Shown here: piece by piece, positions 1 to 11,797 of the stretch
Position numbering within the stretch: the first letter of the stretch is position 1
Layout: every line of letters begins with the position of its first letter
Program-made: the position numbers and the translations under genes
Assembly: GCF_949769255.1 (NCBI RefSeq)
Contig: NZ_OX458329.1
Location: 1,922,001-1,986,000 of the forward strand
DNA from: Mobiluncus massiliensis
Lineage (GTDB): Bacteria; Actinomycetota; Actinomycetes; Actinomycetales; Actinomycetaceae
Direction: 5' to 3'
DNA: 64,000 nt
Notes under the pieces: generated by a model
The model's input: only the letters and a program-made list of their open reading frames with translations
What the model was told of the DNA's origin: nothing
Database searches by the model: none

Positions 1-174
1 CTTGTTGTTGCATTAGTCATCACCGCCGTGGTGTTGATAGCGTTGATTTTTGGGTTGGCAACCACCCTGCGTACCGGGGCCTCAACCGGTAACCTTGAAT
101 CGGGCTTGACCGTAACGGCGGTTGCAGCCCCAGCCAGCTCGCCAGTAGAGGAGGAAAACCTTGAGTCAGTCTGA
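1..174 (+). CDS. C-terminal end of a membrane protein (partial)
   Basis: The frame is open from the window edge and ends at the TGA at 172-174. It encodes 57 residues: one hydrophobic segment (residues about 1-20, LVVALVITAVVLIALIFGLA) followed by a short Thr/Ala/Pro/Glu-rich tail. It overlaps the start of pknB by 14 bases, so the two are translationally coupled. In actinobacteria the gene before pknB is often another Ser/Thr kinase (PknA) or a penicillin-binding protein, and a membrane segment with a short tail would suit a PknA C-terminus. No catalytic part is visible, so this identity is only a guess from context. Confidence 0.6.
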   Translation, partial: LVVALVITAVVLIALIFGLATTLRTGASTGNLESGLTVTAVAAPASSPVEEENLESV

Positions 175-2014
175 CCGGATCATCGGCGGGCGCTACGAAA
201 TTAGCCAGCTCATTGGACGCGGCGGTATGGCTGAAGTCCATATCGGTACTGACACGCGCCTGAACCGGATTGTAGCGATTAAAATTTTGCGCCAGGACTT
301 GGCCCGCGACCCCGTCTTTCAGGCACGTTTTCGCCGTGAAGCCCAATCAGCCGCCAATTTGAACCATCCCGCTATCGTGGCTGTCTATGACACTGGTGAA
401 GAAACCATCACCGCTTCTGACGGCGCCGAGATAAAGGTGCCTTACATCGTCATGGAGTACGTGGAAGGCCACACGGTGCGGGAGCTGTTGACGGACGGCA
501 ATCCGGTTCCGCTGGAAGAAGCGGTCGAAATCGTTTCCGGTGTCCTGGACGCGTTGGAGTATGCCCATCATCAAAACTTGGTACACCGCGACATTAAGCC
601 CGGCAATGTGATGATTACCACGACCGGGAAAATCAAGGTGATGGACTTTGGGATTGCCCGCGCCCTGTCCGATTCCCAAGCCACCATGACACAAACCGAT
701 GCGGTGGTGGGTACCGCCCAATATCTTTCTCCCGAACAGGCTCGCGGCGAACAGGTTGATGCCCGTTCTGACCTGTATTCCGCAGGGTGTTTGCTGTTTG
801 AGCTGCTGACCGGCCAGCCCCCGTTTAAGGGTGATTCGGCTGTGGCGGTCGCGTTCCAGCATGTTTCGCAGCTGCCGCCACTGCCTTCCTCGATTGCCCC
901 CGACATTCCGGAATCTTTGGACCGCGTGGTGATGAAAGCGTTGGCGAAAGACCGTGAAGAGCGCTATCCCGATGCCGCTCATATGCGTGCTGACCTGCAG
1001 GCTTCCCTGCGTGGAGGAAGCGTGGCGGCTCCCGCCACCTCAACCTGGACGGCCCCTCTAGCCGGTGATGCTACCGGCGCCGCAACCACGGTACTCCCGC
1101 CGGTGAACCAGGGGTACGCCTCTAGCTACGGGACTTCCCGATCTAACGCCATGTCTGCCGCGGGACAGACCACCCAAACTTTGGAAGCCACAGATCCGAC
1201 CCAGAACCATCGCGGTAAGCCCAACAAGAAACCGCTGATTATTGTCATCGTGCTGCTGGCAATTTTAGCGGTTTTAGGCCTCGGATATTGGCTGGTTTTC
1301 AGCGGAGACAAGCCGACCGATGAGATGGTCGAGATTCCTTCTCTGGACGGCATGAACCAGGAGGAAGCCTCCACCGCGATTACCGATGCGGGACTGGTGT
1401 TCCGCCTGGGTCGCGGGGTCAGTTCCGAGGATATTCCGGAAGGTATTTTTGTTAAATCCGATCCGGCGGTGGGGACGAAGGTCGCCAAAGGTTCCAAGGT
1501 GTTCGTCTCGCTTTCTACCGGTCCGGGCGATGCCAGTGTGCCCTCGCTGGCCGGGCTGACCCAGGAACAGGCTCGGAAGGCTTTAGAGGCGGAAGGATTA
1601 GAGGTTGGCAGCATTACGACCGCTGATTCGGGCACGATAGACAAAGACAAAGTCATTAAATCCAACCCCGCCGAGGGCGAAGCGGTTAAGAAAGGCGACT
1701 CGGTCGACCTGGAGGTGGCCTCCGGTAACTTCCGGATTCCCCAAGACTTGGTGGGAGGCACCAAGGAGGCTCTTCAACAGTTTGTGGATGCGAACCGGGT
1801 GCGTTTGACGATTACCGAAAAGGAAGATTCCTCGGTCGAACCGGGTACCGTGTTGTCTTTGGACAAGGCGGGGCAGTTGGTCGGGCTGGATACGTCCATG
1901 ACCGCGGTGGTGGCGATTGCTCCAAAGGAACCTACGCCACCGGATACTTCGACTGACTCTCCGAGCTCTCCTGCAGAGACTTCCTCGCACTCCCCTGAAG
2001 CGCCCTCTGTCTAG
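161..2014 (+). CDS. pknB: Ser/Thr protein kinase PknB with PASTA domains
   Basis: A 617-residue transmembrane Ser/Thr kinase that senses cell-wall fragments outside the cell and phosphorylates division and wall-synthesis proteins inside. The kinase domain covers residues about 12-280: glycine loop GRGGMAEV, Lys41 in VAIK, catalytic loop HRDIKPGN with Asp144, and DFG at 162-164. An Ala/Thr-rich juxtamembrane linker leads to a membrane helix at about 358-380. Outside are two clear PASTA repeats (about 388-522) and a more divergent third (about 523-590), then a Ser/Pro/Thr-rich tail. The start is TTG at 161, chosen for the GAGGAGG ribosome site just upstream; the start lies inside the end of the preceding gene. 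Length and layout are typical of the family. Confidence 0.96.
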   Translation: MSQSDRIIGGRYEISQLIGRGGMAEVHIGTDTRLNRIVAIKILRQDLARDPVFQARFRREAQSAANLNHPAIVAVYDTGEETITASDGAEIKVPYIVMEYVEGHTVRELLTDGNPVPLEEAVEIVSGVLDALEYAHHQNLVHRDIKPGNVMITTTGKIKVMDFGIARALSDSQATMTQTDAVVGTAQYLSPEQARGEQVDARSDLYSAGCLLFELLTGQPPFKGDSAVAVAFQHVSQLPPLPSSIAPDIPESLDRVVMKALAKDREERYPDAAHMRADLQASLRGGSVAAPATSTWTAPLAGDATGAATTVLPPVNQGYASSYGTSRSNAMSAAGQTTQTLEATDPTQNHRGKPNKKPLIIVIVLLAILAVLGLGYWLVFSGDKPTDEMVEIPSLDGMNQEEASTAITDAGLVFRLGRGVSSEDIPEGIFVKSDPAVGTKVAKGSKVFVSLSTGPGDASVPSLAGLTQEQARKALEAEGLEVGSITTADSGTIDKDKVIKSNPAEGEAVKKGDSVDLEVASGNFRIPQDLVGGTKEALQQFVDANRVRLTITEKEDSSVEPGTVLSLDKAGQLVGLDTSMTAVVAIAPKEPTPPDTSTDSPSSPAETSSHSPEAPSV

Positions 2015-2077
2015 TCGTCGTGGGATAGGGATTGATTCTCTGGGGGGTACCAGGGTATATCGAGTGACGAGTTGGGG

Positions 2078-3070
2078 TTATTCCGTGGGTTCTCCAACCC
2101 AGGTCGTTTGGCCTTTTCCGGTCGCGGGGTCCAAGACGTTGCGGCAATAGAACTTGTTGCCGTTGGCATCAACGGTCATCTGGCCGACCTCGCAGTTCGC
2201 ACTGCCTTGTTGTTCCCGCCGTTCCTGCTCCATTTGCTGTTGCTGACGGAGAAGTTGCTCCTCGGATTCTTTCCGAGCCTTTTCTATGCGTATGTCATCG
2301 ATAGCTTTCGTGACCGCGGTGATGTCCTCCTCCAGACGGTCCACAGAGGCACGCATCGATTCGTTGAGACCATCGACTTTATCGTCTGACACGGTTGACA
2401 GGGAGTTGACCTGGTTCAAAAGGCGTTTCGCGTCCTCAATTTGGGCAGCTAGAGCCGCTCTGGGCTCGGTATTGGCTTCTGCGGCCGCAGCGGTTTGTGC
2501 CAGCTTTTCCGCCTGGGCAATCTTATCTTCCAAGGCTTTCTTGGCTACCGTCAGACCGTTGAGATTTTCAGCTTCCTGAATGTGTTGCAGCGCCGCCTCC
2601 AGCTCGGTTTGCTGCTTTTTCAACGCTTCAGCCTGAGCCATCATGGTGGAGGTTTTTTTGGCGACATCCTTACCGGTACATTCCAGGGGTTTCACTTCTT
2701 TGCTGGCCTGCTGCGCTTTGGCCTGAATGTCATCGAGCATGGCGGGGTCTGCAACTTGAGTGGAATCAGTCGTGGCCAAAGTATTTTCCGCGTCGGACAC
2801 TACCTGCTGGAGCGAAGTGTACTGTTTGGTTAAATCCTGGCTGGCTTTCGCGCAAGCCGAACGCGCCCCCTGGGAATCGCTGCCCAGCACCCACATCACG
2901 ACCAGGCCGATAACGAGAGCCGCCAATATGACAGCAGCCACGATGATAGCGATGGTCCAGCGGCGGCGCGCTTTGGCGATTTGTTCCGCGTTCTGCCTCT
3001 GAGGATTAGGGCGCGCCTGACTAGTGGGACGACCCCGCTGCGGAACGGGTTTTTGCGTATTTCCCACCAT
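2078..3070 (-). CDS. Membrane-anchored coiled-coil protein, unknown function
   Basis: About 330 residues. The basic, Arg/Gln/Pro-rich N-terminus (about 40 residues) precedes a single membrane helix (TIAIIVAAVILAALVIGLVV), which predicts a short cytoplasmic tail and an external body. The body is long, Ala/Gln/Lys/Glu-rich and heptad-like, as expected of coiled coils, and ends in a small Cys-containing module (ANCEVGQ...FYCRNVL) that could be disulfide-bonded. The ATG at 3070 is preferred over the GTG one codon earlier because GAGAGG lies six bases upstream. It converges on pknB with a 63-base gap. I do not recognise a family. A role at the envelope is inferred from topology only. Confidence 0.85.
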   Translation of the reverse strand: MVGNTQKPVPQRGRPTSQARPNPQRQNAEQIAKARRRWTIAIIVAAVILAALVIGLVVMWVLGSDSQGARSACAKASQDLTKQYTSLQQVVSDAENTLATTDSTQVADPAMLDDIQAKAQQASKEVKPLECTGKDVAKKTSTMMAQAEALKKQQTELEAALQHIQEAENLNGLTVAKKALEDKIAQAEKLAQTAAAAEANTEPRAALAAQIEDAKRLLNQVNSLSTVSDDKVDGLNESMRASVDRLEEDITAVTKAIDDIRIEKARKESEEQLLRQQQQMEQERREQQGSANCEVGQMTVDANGNKFYCRNVLDPATGKGQTTWVGEPTE

Positions 3071-3300
3071 CACTCACCTCTCGCCGCCAAAACTCACTGC
3101 TCCTAGTCTAACCCTGGAAGTGTCTGGAATAATATCCCAGCCCCGCAAACAGAAGCTAACGTCAATATTTATCCCGGTTATCAGGCTGGAAAACCCGGCA
3201 CACACCTGCACAGCCGGGCATCGCCAGGATTCCTGGGGTGGTTTTATCACCCGCGTGTTCGGGATTCAGACCCTTTGCATGGACAAACCTGAAGGTTACC

Positions 3301-3329
3301 TTGGAAAATGCTAGGAATATGGATATAAT
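3301..3329 (+). promoter_or_regulatory. Sigma70-type promoter for the LRV-domain protein
   Basis: TTGGAA at 3301-3306 and a consensus TATAAT at 3324-3329 are separated by 17 bases. The predicted start is near 3336, giving a leader of about 35 bases to the ATG at 3371. The leader contains another ATG at 3351 opening a 10-codon frame that ends inside the gene start. Confidence 0.75.
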
Positions 3330-3370
3330 AGGGGGTACTGTCCTATTTTGATGTTGAAACCGGTGCGCTC

Positions 3371-4693
3371 ATGGAAGATTTAACCCAGGAACAACTTGAA
3401 GCTATCAACCCAGATACCCCGCTGGATTGTTTGCAGACTATTGCACAAGACGCTCCGGAGCTGCGCCCCTTACTAGCTTTGAACCCCTCGACCTATCCTG
3501 ACCTCTTGGATTGGCTAGCTGAACTGCAGGATACGCAGGTCCATGAAGCTCTCGCGAAACGTGCTGAACTGGCGCAACGAGGTGAACTGGAACACTACGC
3601 GATGGCTTATCTGTCCCCAGACTCACCCGTCTCAGAACCTCAGGTATCTCAGCCGAGCGAACCCCCACTTGACCCCCAGCCCGAAACTTCCCAACCGGAC
3701 GACTTGCCTGTACCCGAGGAATCTCAACCCTCCCCTCTGCCCGAATCACCCGTTTTTGAGGAACCGGAATCTGAGCCTATCGAGTTAGAGCTCTATGAGG
3801 ATGATTACTCCTCCGCTGCCGTAGCCGCGGCCGAAATGGCGGCGGTGAACCGGGAAAACCGGGCCTCAGGACCGGACTTTACTCCCGATTTCGCCACTCC
3901 TGCAGGTCCCGAATTTGCGACGACCGGAAGGCTCGGCTCCCGGTTTTCCCGCTCCAGAGCATCAACAAAGAGTCGGTACAACCGGTTTTGGATGTGGATG
4001 ATTTTTGGGTTATTGATTTGGCTGGTCGTGATTGTGCTGGTTGTCTGGGGGCTGGCCAACCAAGCTGATAAACCGGTCCCGGTCAGTGCTAACGCGGCGG
4101 AACCCACCCCTAGTGTGAGTGCCACTCCGCAAGAGTTGGTACAAAATGGCTTGCCGGAAGGGTACACCGGCCCCACCAAGACTATTGAAGTTCCCGGAGC
4201 CAACCCTGGCGAGACCATAAAGCGGGTTGTTCCTGATGAGAGCGCCAGCGCCAGTGCTAGCGCCTCGCCGACACCTACGCCCACGAATCCGCTAGCCGCC
4301 CCGGCTAATGCCAAGAAGCTCAACAGTTTTACAACTGCTGACGGCAATGTTCGCTGCATCTTCAGCGGGTCACAAGTACAGTGTTTCGCTAACTCTACGG
4401 ATCCTTACTACTGTTCTGCACAAGCCCCGAATACGGGATACAGTGATGTGCTTTACGCCTCGCACAGCCGCCGCCACGAGTATGCGTGTATCGAACCCAT
4501 CGACACGGCCACGGAAGGGACTTTGGGTGCCAACGAAACGGTTTCTAACGGCATTTTTGCCTGTCAGGCCAGTAAGTCCGGCAACCGCGTGGTGTGCTGG
4601 AACACCACCGCGGGCGATGGCATCGTGGTAGGTAGCGATATGGCGGCACGCTTCGGAAAAGGCCAATACGTCCCTCCGCAGTGGGATAAGTAA
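3371..4693 (+). CDS. Membrane protein with N-terminal LRV-like domain
   Basis: A 440-residue protein. Residues about 1-75 (NPDTPLDCLQTIA, then LALNPSTYPDLLDWLAEL) match the variant leucine-rich repeat (LRV) module found at the N-terminus of many Actinomycetaceae membrane proteins. A Pro/Ser/Glu-rich acidic linker follows to about residue 140. A membrane helix lies at about 212-235 (WMIFGLLIWLVVIVLVVWGL). The external part has a Ser/Ala/Pro/Thr stretch and then a C-terminal domain with six cysteines (CIFSGSQVQC, YYCSA, YACIE, FACQA, VVCWN), suggesting three disulfides. The start follows a strong promoter, but its ribosome site is weak. Function is unknown; the LRV part may mediate protein contacts in the cytoplasm. 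Confidence 0.85.
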   Translation: MEDLTQEQLEAINPDTPLDCLQTIAQDAPELRPLLALNPSTYPDLLDWLAELQDTQVHEALAKRAELAQRGELEHYAMAYLSPDSPVSEPQVSQPSEPPLDPQPETSQPDDLPVPEESQPSPLPESPVFEEPESEPIELELYEDDYSSAAVAAAEMAAVNRENRASGPDFTPDFATPAGPEFATTGRLGSRFSRSRASTKSRYNRFWMWMIFGLLIWLVVIVLVVWGLANQADKPVPVSANAAEPTPSVSATPQELVQNGLPEGYTGPTKTIEVPGANPGETIKRVVPDESASASASASPTPTPTNPLAAPANAKKLNSFTTADGNVRCIFSGSQVQCFANSTDPYYCSAQAPNTGYSDVLYASHSRRHEYACIEPIDTATEGTLGANETVSNGIFACQASKSGNRVVCWNTTAGDGIVVGSDMAARFGKGQYVPPQWDK

Positions 4694-4744
4694 GCTACGT
4701 CTGGCGAATTGTGTCCCGACATTTCGTCTGCCAGTAGATATACG

Positions 4745-4769
4745 TTACCCCCGGCGAAACCGGGGGTAA
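4745..4769. terminator. Hairpin between convergent genes
   Basis: A perfect 10-bp stem (TTACCCCCGG / CCGGGGGTAA) with a CGAAA loop lies between the LRV-protein gene and the convergent thioredoxin-like gene. There is no long T-run on either side, so a bidirectional terminator role is inferred from position and stem strength. Confidence 0.7.
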
Positions 4770-4788
4770 AGTGCGAGTTATATGGGGG

Positions 4789-5148
4789 TTACTGTACTGC
4801 CCCGTGCCCGGCTGCGACCTGGGCCATATCTAAGTTCCGTACCTGGTGGAGCAGTTCGTCCAGCTGGGTGCCTTGGAGCAGGCCAGCCTCACGGAACACC
4901 AGGATTGACTGCCGGAAAATCATGAGTGTCGGGATGGAAACAATACCCGCTGCGTTCACCAACGGTTTTTGTTCCTCGGTGTTGACGGTACCAAAGTAAA
5001 CGTCCTGGTTACGCAGGGAAGCATGTTCAAAAACCGGGGTAAAAAGGCGGCACGGGCTGCACCATGGAGCCCAGAATTCGAGCACCACAATATCGCTCTC
5101 ACTCATAGCCTGAGCCATGTTATCTTGAGTGACAATATTCACTGCCAT
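4789..5148 (-). CDS. Thioredoxin-fold protein (CSPC active site)
   Basis: A 119-residue cytoplasmic thioredoxin-fold protein. The active site is WCSPC (Cys30, Cys33) after the conserved EFWAPW strand, and the cis-proline loop is SIPT. The usual thioredoxin site is CGPC; the Gly-to-Ser change would alter redox potential or partner choice. Length is close to a standard thioredoxin with a short C-terminal extension. The ATG is preceded by AGGAG nine bases away. It lies downstream of and in the same direction as asd-lysC on the minus strand, but an 80-base gap and an A/T-rich stretch suggest its own promoter on that strand. Thiol-disulfide exchange is the expected role; I cannot tell if it is the main cellular thioredoxin. 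Confidence 0.88.
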   Translation of the reverse strand: MAVNIVTQDNMAQAMSESDIVVLEFWAPWCSPCRLFTPVFEHASLRNQDVYFGTVNTEEQKPLVNAAGIVSIPTLMIFRQSILVFREAGLLQGTQLDELLHQVRNLDMAQVAAGHGAVQ

Positions 5149-5228
5149 GAGTCGGTGCTCCTTTCTGGAACGAGTTTAGCACAGAGAAACATGACAACGC
5201 GGTAAATTAGTTACATTTATTTAACATT

Positions 5229-7609
<2,381 letters not shown>

Positions 7610-7834
7610 GAAAACCTCCCTTAAGCCGACACGCGGCAGTGAGGGCCGCGGCACCTTTACTGCTAACTGTTTGATTATAGCTATTATGCCCGAAACTCGT
7701 GAAATTGCCGCCGGTAGAGAACCGGGTTTGCTCGGCGGCGATTTGGAGCGGGTGATGTTGCGCCGGGTGATTGGGGGTGGGCAGTTTTAACCCGGGCGTT
7801 TTTTGGGGTGCCAGTTTGAGGCAAACCGAGTTTT

Positions 7835-8437
7835 CTACAGCCTGCGCCGACCTTCCAGAGCGCGCCCCAGCGTCACTTCGTCGGCATACTCCAGGTCGCC
7901 TCCCACCGGCAGACCGGAGGCCAAGCGCGAGGCCGGGATTCCGATGGTAGCGAGCATTCGCGCCAAGTAAGCCGCGGTCGCTTCGCCTTCCGTATTGGGG
8001 TCGGTGGCAATGATGACTTCCTTGATGGCGGAATCCTGCAGGCGCGTCATCAGCCCGGCAATCCGCAGCTGATCGGGCCCGACCCCGTTGATGGGATCCA
8101 GGGCGCCGCCCAGAACGTGATAAAGCCCGCGATACATCCGGGTGCGTTCCAGGGAAACAATGTCGGTGGCCTGTTCCACCACACAGATGAGCGACTGATC
8201 TCGGCGGGAATCCTGGCAAATCGCGCATACCGGGTGTTCGGTGATATTGCCACAAACCTCACAAAAGTGGACCTTTTCCTTAACGCTGGTCAGCGCCTCG
8301 GTGAGTCTCTTAATGTCGGCTTCATCCGCGCTGAGCACCCAAAATGCGATGCGTTGGGCGGATTTTGGCCCTACGCCGGGCATTTTTCCCAGCGCGTCGA
8401 TGAGGTCTTGCAGGGCGTCGGTGAAAATTTGGCTCAT
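7835..8437 (-). CDS. recR: Recombination mediator RecR
   Basis: A 200-residue protein of normal length that helps load RecA at gaps in the RecFOR pathway. The N-terminal helix-hairpin-helix reads [16 protein letters not shown] four-cysteine zinc finger ([16 protein letters not shown]) and a Toprim domain ([15 protein letters not shown], then [17 protein letters not shown]) follow. The ATG at 8435-8437 overlaps the dnaX stop (TGATG), so it is coupled to dnaX; the GTG one codon earlier is also possible. The dnaX-recR pairing is a common bacterial arrangement. Confidence 0.97.
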   Translation of the reverse strand: MSQIFTDALQDLIDALGKMPGVGPKSAQRIAFWVLSADEADIKRLTEALTSVKEKVHFCEVCGNITEHPVCAICQDSRRDQSLICVVEQATDIVSLERTRMYRGLYHVLGGALDPINGVGPDQLRIAGLMTRLQDSAIKEVIIATDPNTEGEATAAYLARMLATIGIPASRLASGLPVGGDLEYADEVTLGRALEGRRRL

Positions 8438-10803
8438 CACCGGCCTGCCTTCGCAGACGGGGAACCCGGCATGGATTTCGGATCGATGATGGTTCCACCC
8501 AACATGGCTTGAGCAGTCTGGATTCCCGCTTTCATTTCCCCTGAAACTTGCGGGTCAGGCTGTTTACGTGGTTCACCTGATTGGTTCGATTCACGGGGTG
8601 TGGTCGAGATTACAGGCGTGAGTTTCTCCGGGGGAACAGCGGCAGAGGGGGGTTTCGGTGTGACTGCAGACGGCTCCGGTACGGGGGCGGGCGGCTCCGG
8701 CTCAGCAACTGGCACAGTTGCGGGTTCTGCGGGTCGATACTGGTTTTGAGCAGGGGGTTCGGGCAGGTCCTGGGGTACCTCTGGTTCAAAATATGACGGT
8801 TCAGACGGCGGAGGGAAATCCTCCGGTGGAATGGGCGGCTCCGATGCCTGTGCCGCAAATCCATACTGTTGCTCGGCAGATACGGGCGTCTCCGATGCGG
8901 CAGCGGGCTGAGCAGCGGGCGCCCCGAAACCGGCCACCACTCCGCGCACTTCCACGTTGAGGCCGGTAAATCCCTGAATGACCGCGGCTAGGGCAGAAGT
9001 GTGGCGTTCCCCGAAAGCTCGCACCAATCCGGGGTTCGGGAAGGCGATTTCCACCGCCGAGCCGCGCATTCCCTGTAGCTGGCCGTGGGTTTCCAACAGA
9101 TTCCCGGTCGCGGCGTGATTTTGTTTCAAACGAGCCATGATTTTGCCCCAGTTGGAGCGGATTGTTTCATAGTCTCCGTCTGTGCCAGTGCCGGACTGGG
9201 CCGGCTGAGTACCCCGGGCGGGAGCCGGGGCAGAAACGCGAGCGGGGGCAGGAGCCGGGTTGGGAGCGGTGGCGGGAGCGGGGGCGGGTTGGTCCGCCAG
9301 GGTATCCCGCCGGGCAGACGTTTGGCCAGACGGGGTGTTCAGGACGTGACTCTCCGTACTGGCCGTACTAGCCGTGTCTTCACCGGGAATGTCCCACGGG
9401 GTCGGCTTAAACTCCCATTTCTCCTCACGGGGCTCCATAGCTGGCTCGGGCTGAGAAACGGTGTCCTTTCCGCGCTGTGGTGCGGAAACCGGCGCTGGTT
9501 GAGGCGCAGAAGCGTCCGGGCGTGCGGGAGCGTCCGGAGGCACAGCAGGACCAGCCGAGCCCGCAACGGCACTGGTGGGAACCCCTTGTGAAGGAGTCTC
9601 AGCACGCGCGGGCACCACCGGGGGAACAGGACCATCACTGTCCTGAGAGCCCGACGCGGTAGCCTTCATCGCCTCCGGTGGGGTCGACCCCGAACCCTCC
9701 GTGGAGGTCGCCAACAGCAGTTTCGCCACCAACAGTTCCAATGCCAGACGCGGGGAAGTCGCCCCGACCATCTCGGTTAGCCCCTCGTCAACGAGTTCGG
9801 CGCAACGCGTCAGGGTGCGCGGGCTGAGGGCCGCCACTTGGGGACGCATCGCCGCCAGTTCGGCCTCGGGCAAATCCCCCAAAACGGCCCCGGCTCCCGC
9901 CCCAGCCAGCTTCATCACCACCAGGTCGCGCAGATATTGCAGCAGGTCCTCGACAAAACGCCGCGGTTCGTGCCCAGTTTGAATCATCCGGTCCACCACC
10001 GTGTACGCCTCGGCACCAGAGCCGGACACCAAAGCGTCCACCATCCCACTCAACAGCGCGGAATCGGTGTAGCCCAGCAGGGACACGGCCCGGTCATAGT
10101 GCAGCTTTGGTTCAGCCTCACCAGCAATGAGCTGATCGAGGATGGACAAAGAATCGCGTACGGACCCGCCTCCGGCCCGCACCACCAGACCCAGCACCCC
10201 GTCCTCGGCAGTGACGCCCTCGGAACGGCACAAATCAGCCATATAGTCCCGCAATACCTCCGGGGCAACCAGCCGGAACGGGTAGTGATGGGTGCGGGAG
10301 CGAATGGTGGAAATGACCTTTTCAGGATTCGTGGTCGCAAAAATGAATTTAATGTGGTCCGGAGGTTCCTCTACCAGCTTTAACAGGGCGTTGAAGCCTT
10401 CCTTGGACACGTTGTGTGCCTCATCAATGATGAAAATCTTAAACCGATCCCGCGCCGGGGCATAGGCCGCCCGATCGCGCAGTTCCCGGGTGTCGTCCAC
10501 GCCGCCGTGAGAAGCCGCATCAATCTCGATGACATCCAGGGAACCCGGCCCGCCCGTCGCCAAATCCCGGCAGGAATCACAAGTCCCGCACGGGGTAGCG
10601 GTCGGCCCCTGGGCACAGTTCAGACAGCGCGCCAAAATCCGGGCGCTGGTCGTTTTGCCGCAGCCCCGCGGCCCCGAAAACAGGTAAGCGTGGTTGACCC
10701 GACCGTTTGCTAAAGCCGCCTGTAGTGCCTTAGTTACGTGTTCTTGACCGATTACGTCCTCGAAAGTGTCGGGACGGTAGCGGCGATACAGGGCAGTCAT
10801 CAT
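8437..10803 (-). CDS. dnaX: DNA polymerase III subunit gamma/tau
   Basis: A 788-residue clamp-loader ATPase. The AAA+ core has Walker [10 protein letters not shown], the zinc-binding cysteines CLNC...CGTCDSC, Walker B IIDEAHN and the sensor ATTNPEK. Domain III extends to about residue 370. The remainder is a long Pro/Ala/Glu-rich region enclosing a conserved tau-like segment (about 540-630, [16 protein letters not shown]) that in tau binds DnaB and the polymerase. Two adjacent ATG codons give an uncertainty of one residue at the start. It shares an operon with recR. I saw no obvious slippery site for gamma production. Confidence 0.96.
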   Translation of the reverse strand: MMTALYRRYRPDTFEDVIGQEHVTKALQAALANGRVNHAYLFSGPRGCGKTTSARILARCLNCAQGPTATPCGTCDSCRDLATGGPGSLDVIEIDAASHGGVDDTRELRDRAAYAPARDRFKIFIIDEAHNVSKEGFNALLKLVEEPPDHIKFIFATTNPEKVISTIRSRTHHYPFRLVAPEVLRDYMADLCRSEGVTAEDGVLGLVVRAGGGSVRDSLSILDQLIAGEAEPKLHYDRAVSLLGYTDSALLSGMVDALVSGSGAEAYTVVDRMIQTGHEPRRFVEDLLQYLRDLVVMKLAGAGAGAVLGDLPEAELAAMRPQVAALSPRTLTRCAELVDEGLTEMVGATSPRLALELLVAKLLLATSTEGSGSTPPEAMKATASGSQDSDGPVPPVVPARAETPSQGVPTSAVAGSAGPAVPPDAPARPDASAPQPAPVSAPQRGKDTVSQPEPAMEPREEKWEFKPTPWDIPGEDTASTASTESHVLNTPSGQTSARRDTLADQPAPAPATAPNPAPAPARVSAPAPARGTQPAQSGTGTDGDYETIRSNWGKIMARLKQNHAATGNLLETHGQLQGMRGSAVEIAFPNPGLVRAFGERHTSALAAVIQGFTGLNVEVRGVVAGFGAPAAQPAAASETPVSAEQQYGFAAQASEPPIPPEDFPPPSEPSYFEPEVPQDLPEPPAQNQYRPAEPATVPVAEPEPPAPVPEPSAVTPKPPSAAVPPEKLTPVISTTPRESNQSGEPRKQPDPQVSGEMKAGIQTAQAMLGGTIIDPKSMPGSPSAKAGR

Positions 10804-10854
10804 GTCTCTACTCTACCTGAGCCCCGGTGGCGAAAATTTTTCAGTTCCGCACAG

Positions 10855-11292
10855 TTATTTCGGCCGAATCAAACCCAGCGCCAAACCCGCCCCCGCGATG
10901 CTGGCCAAAAGCGCCCCCCACAGGAAATCAAAAGGAGTAAAACCGCCGGATTGAATCGCCAATATCAGAATGTAAGCCTGTAAACCAGCCCACGGAATAA
11001 TCGCGGTAAATGCCGCCACCACCACGAAAGGCCGCTCGGAATCCGGGTTCATCCGAGCCCGCAGCAGATACAACGCATACGCGCACACCACCAGGCAGCG
11101 CAACAGGTCCAGGGCTCCGTAAGCCACGGAATACCCACCCCACCCGGTCATCAACATTTCCGCCATAGCCGGGGATTTCATCACCAGGTAGGTTTGTGCG
11201 CCCAGGGTGACCGCCCCCAGGAACAGCCCAATCAGGGCGTTGCGGGTGGGAAATTCGTTCGATACGGCGGTTTCTTCATAACTAATTTCCAC
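10855..11292 (-). CDS. Small polytopic membrane protein, unknown
   Basis: A 145-residue hydrophobic protein with four predicted membrane helices (starting about residues 19, 58, 85 and 115) and a short acidic N-terminus. The start is GTG at 11292 with AGGTGAGG seven bases upstream. It lies nine bases after the DUF192 gene in the same direction and probably shares its transcript. No family is recognised and there are no catalytic motifs, so a function cannot be given. Confidence 0.75.
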   Translation of the reverse strand: MEISYEETAVSNEFPTRNALIGLFLGAVTLGAQTYLVMKSPAMAEMLMTGWGGYSVAYGALDLLRCLVVCAYALYLLRARMNPDSERPFVVVAAFTAIIPWAGLQAYILILAIQSGGFTPFDFLWGALLASIAGAGLALGLIRPK

Positions 11293-11301
11293 GGTATGAC
11301 C

Positions 11302-11769
11302 TCACCTTTTACCCTCTGAGTCAGGTTCGACGCTACCAACCCCCGTCGCTTTCACAGCTCCGCTAAGCGCCGCTTTGCCTTTTTCGGATTCAGGTTCGCC
11401 CGCGGGCTTTGCCGCAAAAATCGCCCCTGGTTTCAATCCGAGTTCACCAAAAGTTCCGGGTGGTGCCTCCAGTACGGAACTGGCTCGAAATCGTGGCCGA
11501 CCAATGCGCCCGGGCGGATAGGTCACGATTTCTAAAATCCGGTGGTGTCGATCCAGGTAAGCCACGTCAATCGTGAAACGCATGGCTATTGTGTGAATTC
11601 CATTGCATTTCGTTATCCACACAATCCCGGGAGTGCTGGCACAGTACAGCAGTCCTTGGTTTCTCTCGCGACGATTCTTGGTTACATAGACAGGCACGAA
11701 ACGCTCGGATTCCACCATATAATCCGGTTTTTCGAGGTCGGCCCAAATGGGTCCCGGTCGGTTCACCAT
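11302..11769 (-). CDS. DUF192 family protein
   Basis: A 155-residue protein matching the DUF192 pattern: an N-terminal RNQGLLYC strand, the central segment IHTIAMRFTIDVAYLD, the proline turn ITYP-like (VTYPPGRIG), and VLEAPPGTFGELGLKPG. The family is small and often secreted or envelope-linked, with no agreed biochemical role. Here no signal peptide is present. It follows the OmpA-like lipoprotein gene after 28 bases on the minus strand and precedes the membrane protein at 10855, so it may be the tail of the pilus region transcript. Confidence 0.8.
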   Translation of the reverse strand: MVNRPGPIWADLEKPDYMVESERFVPVYVTKNRRERNQGLLYCASTPGIVWITKCNGIHTIAMRFTIDVAYLDRHHRILEIVTYPPGRIGRPRFRASSVLEAPPGTFGELGLKPGAIFAAKPAGEPESEKGKAALSGAVKATGVGSVEPDSEGKR

Positions 11770-11797
11770 TTTCTTTCCTCGCTATCGTCTCTCCAAG

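Noticed and set aside
1-174. Naming the partial gene pknA
   Set aside because: Gene order and a C-terminal membrane segment agree, but no kinase sequence is in the window.
9180-9700. Repetitive Ala/Pro-rich coding in dnaX as a separate repeat element
   Set aside because: It is ordinary low-complexity linker between the clamp-loader core and the tau-like region and is in frame.
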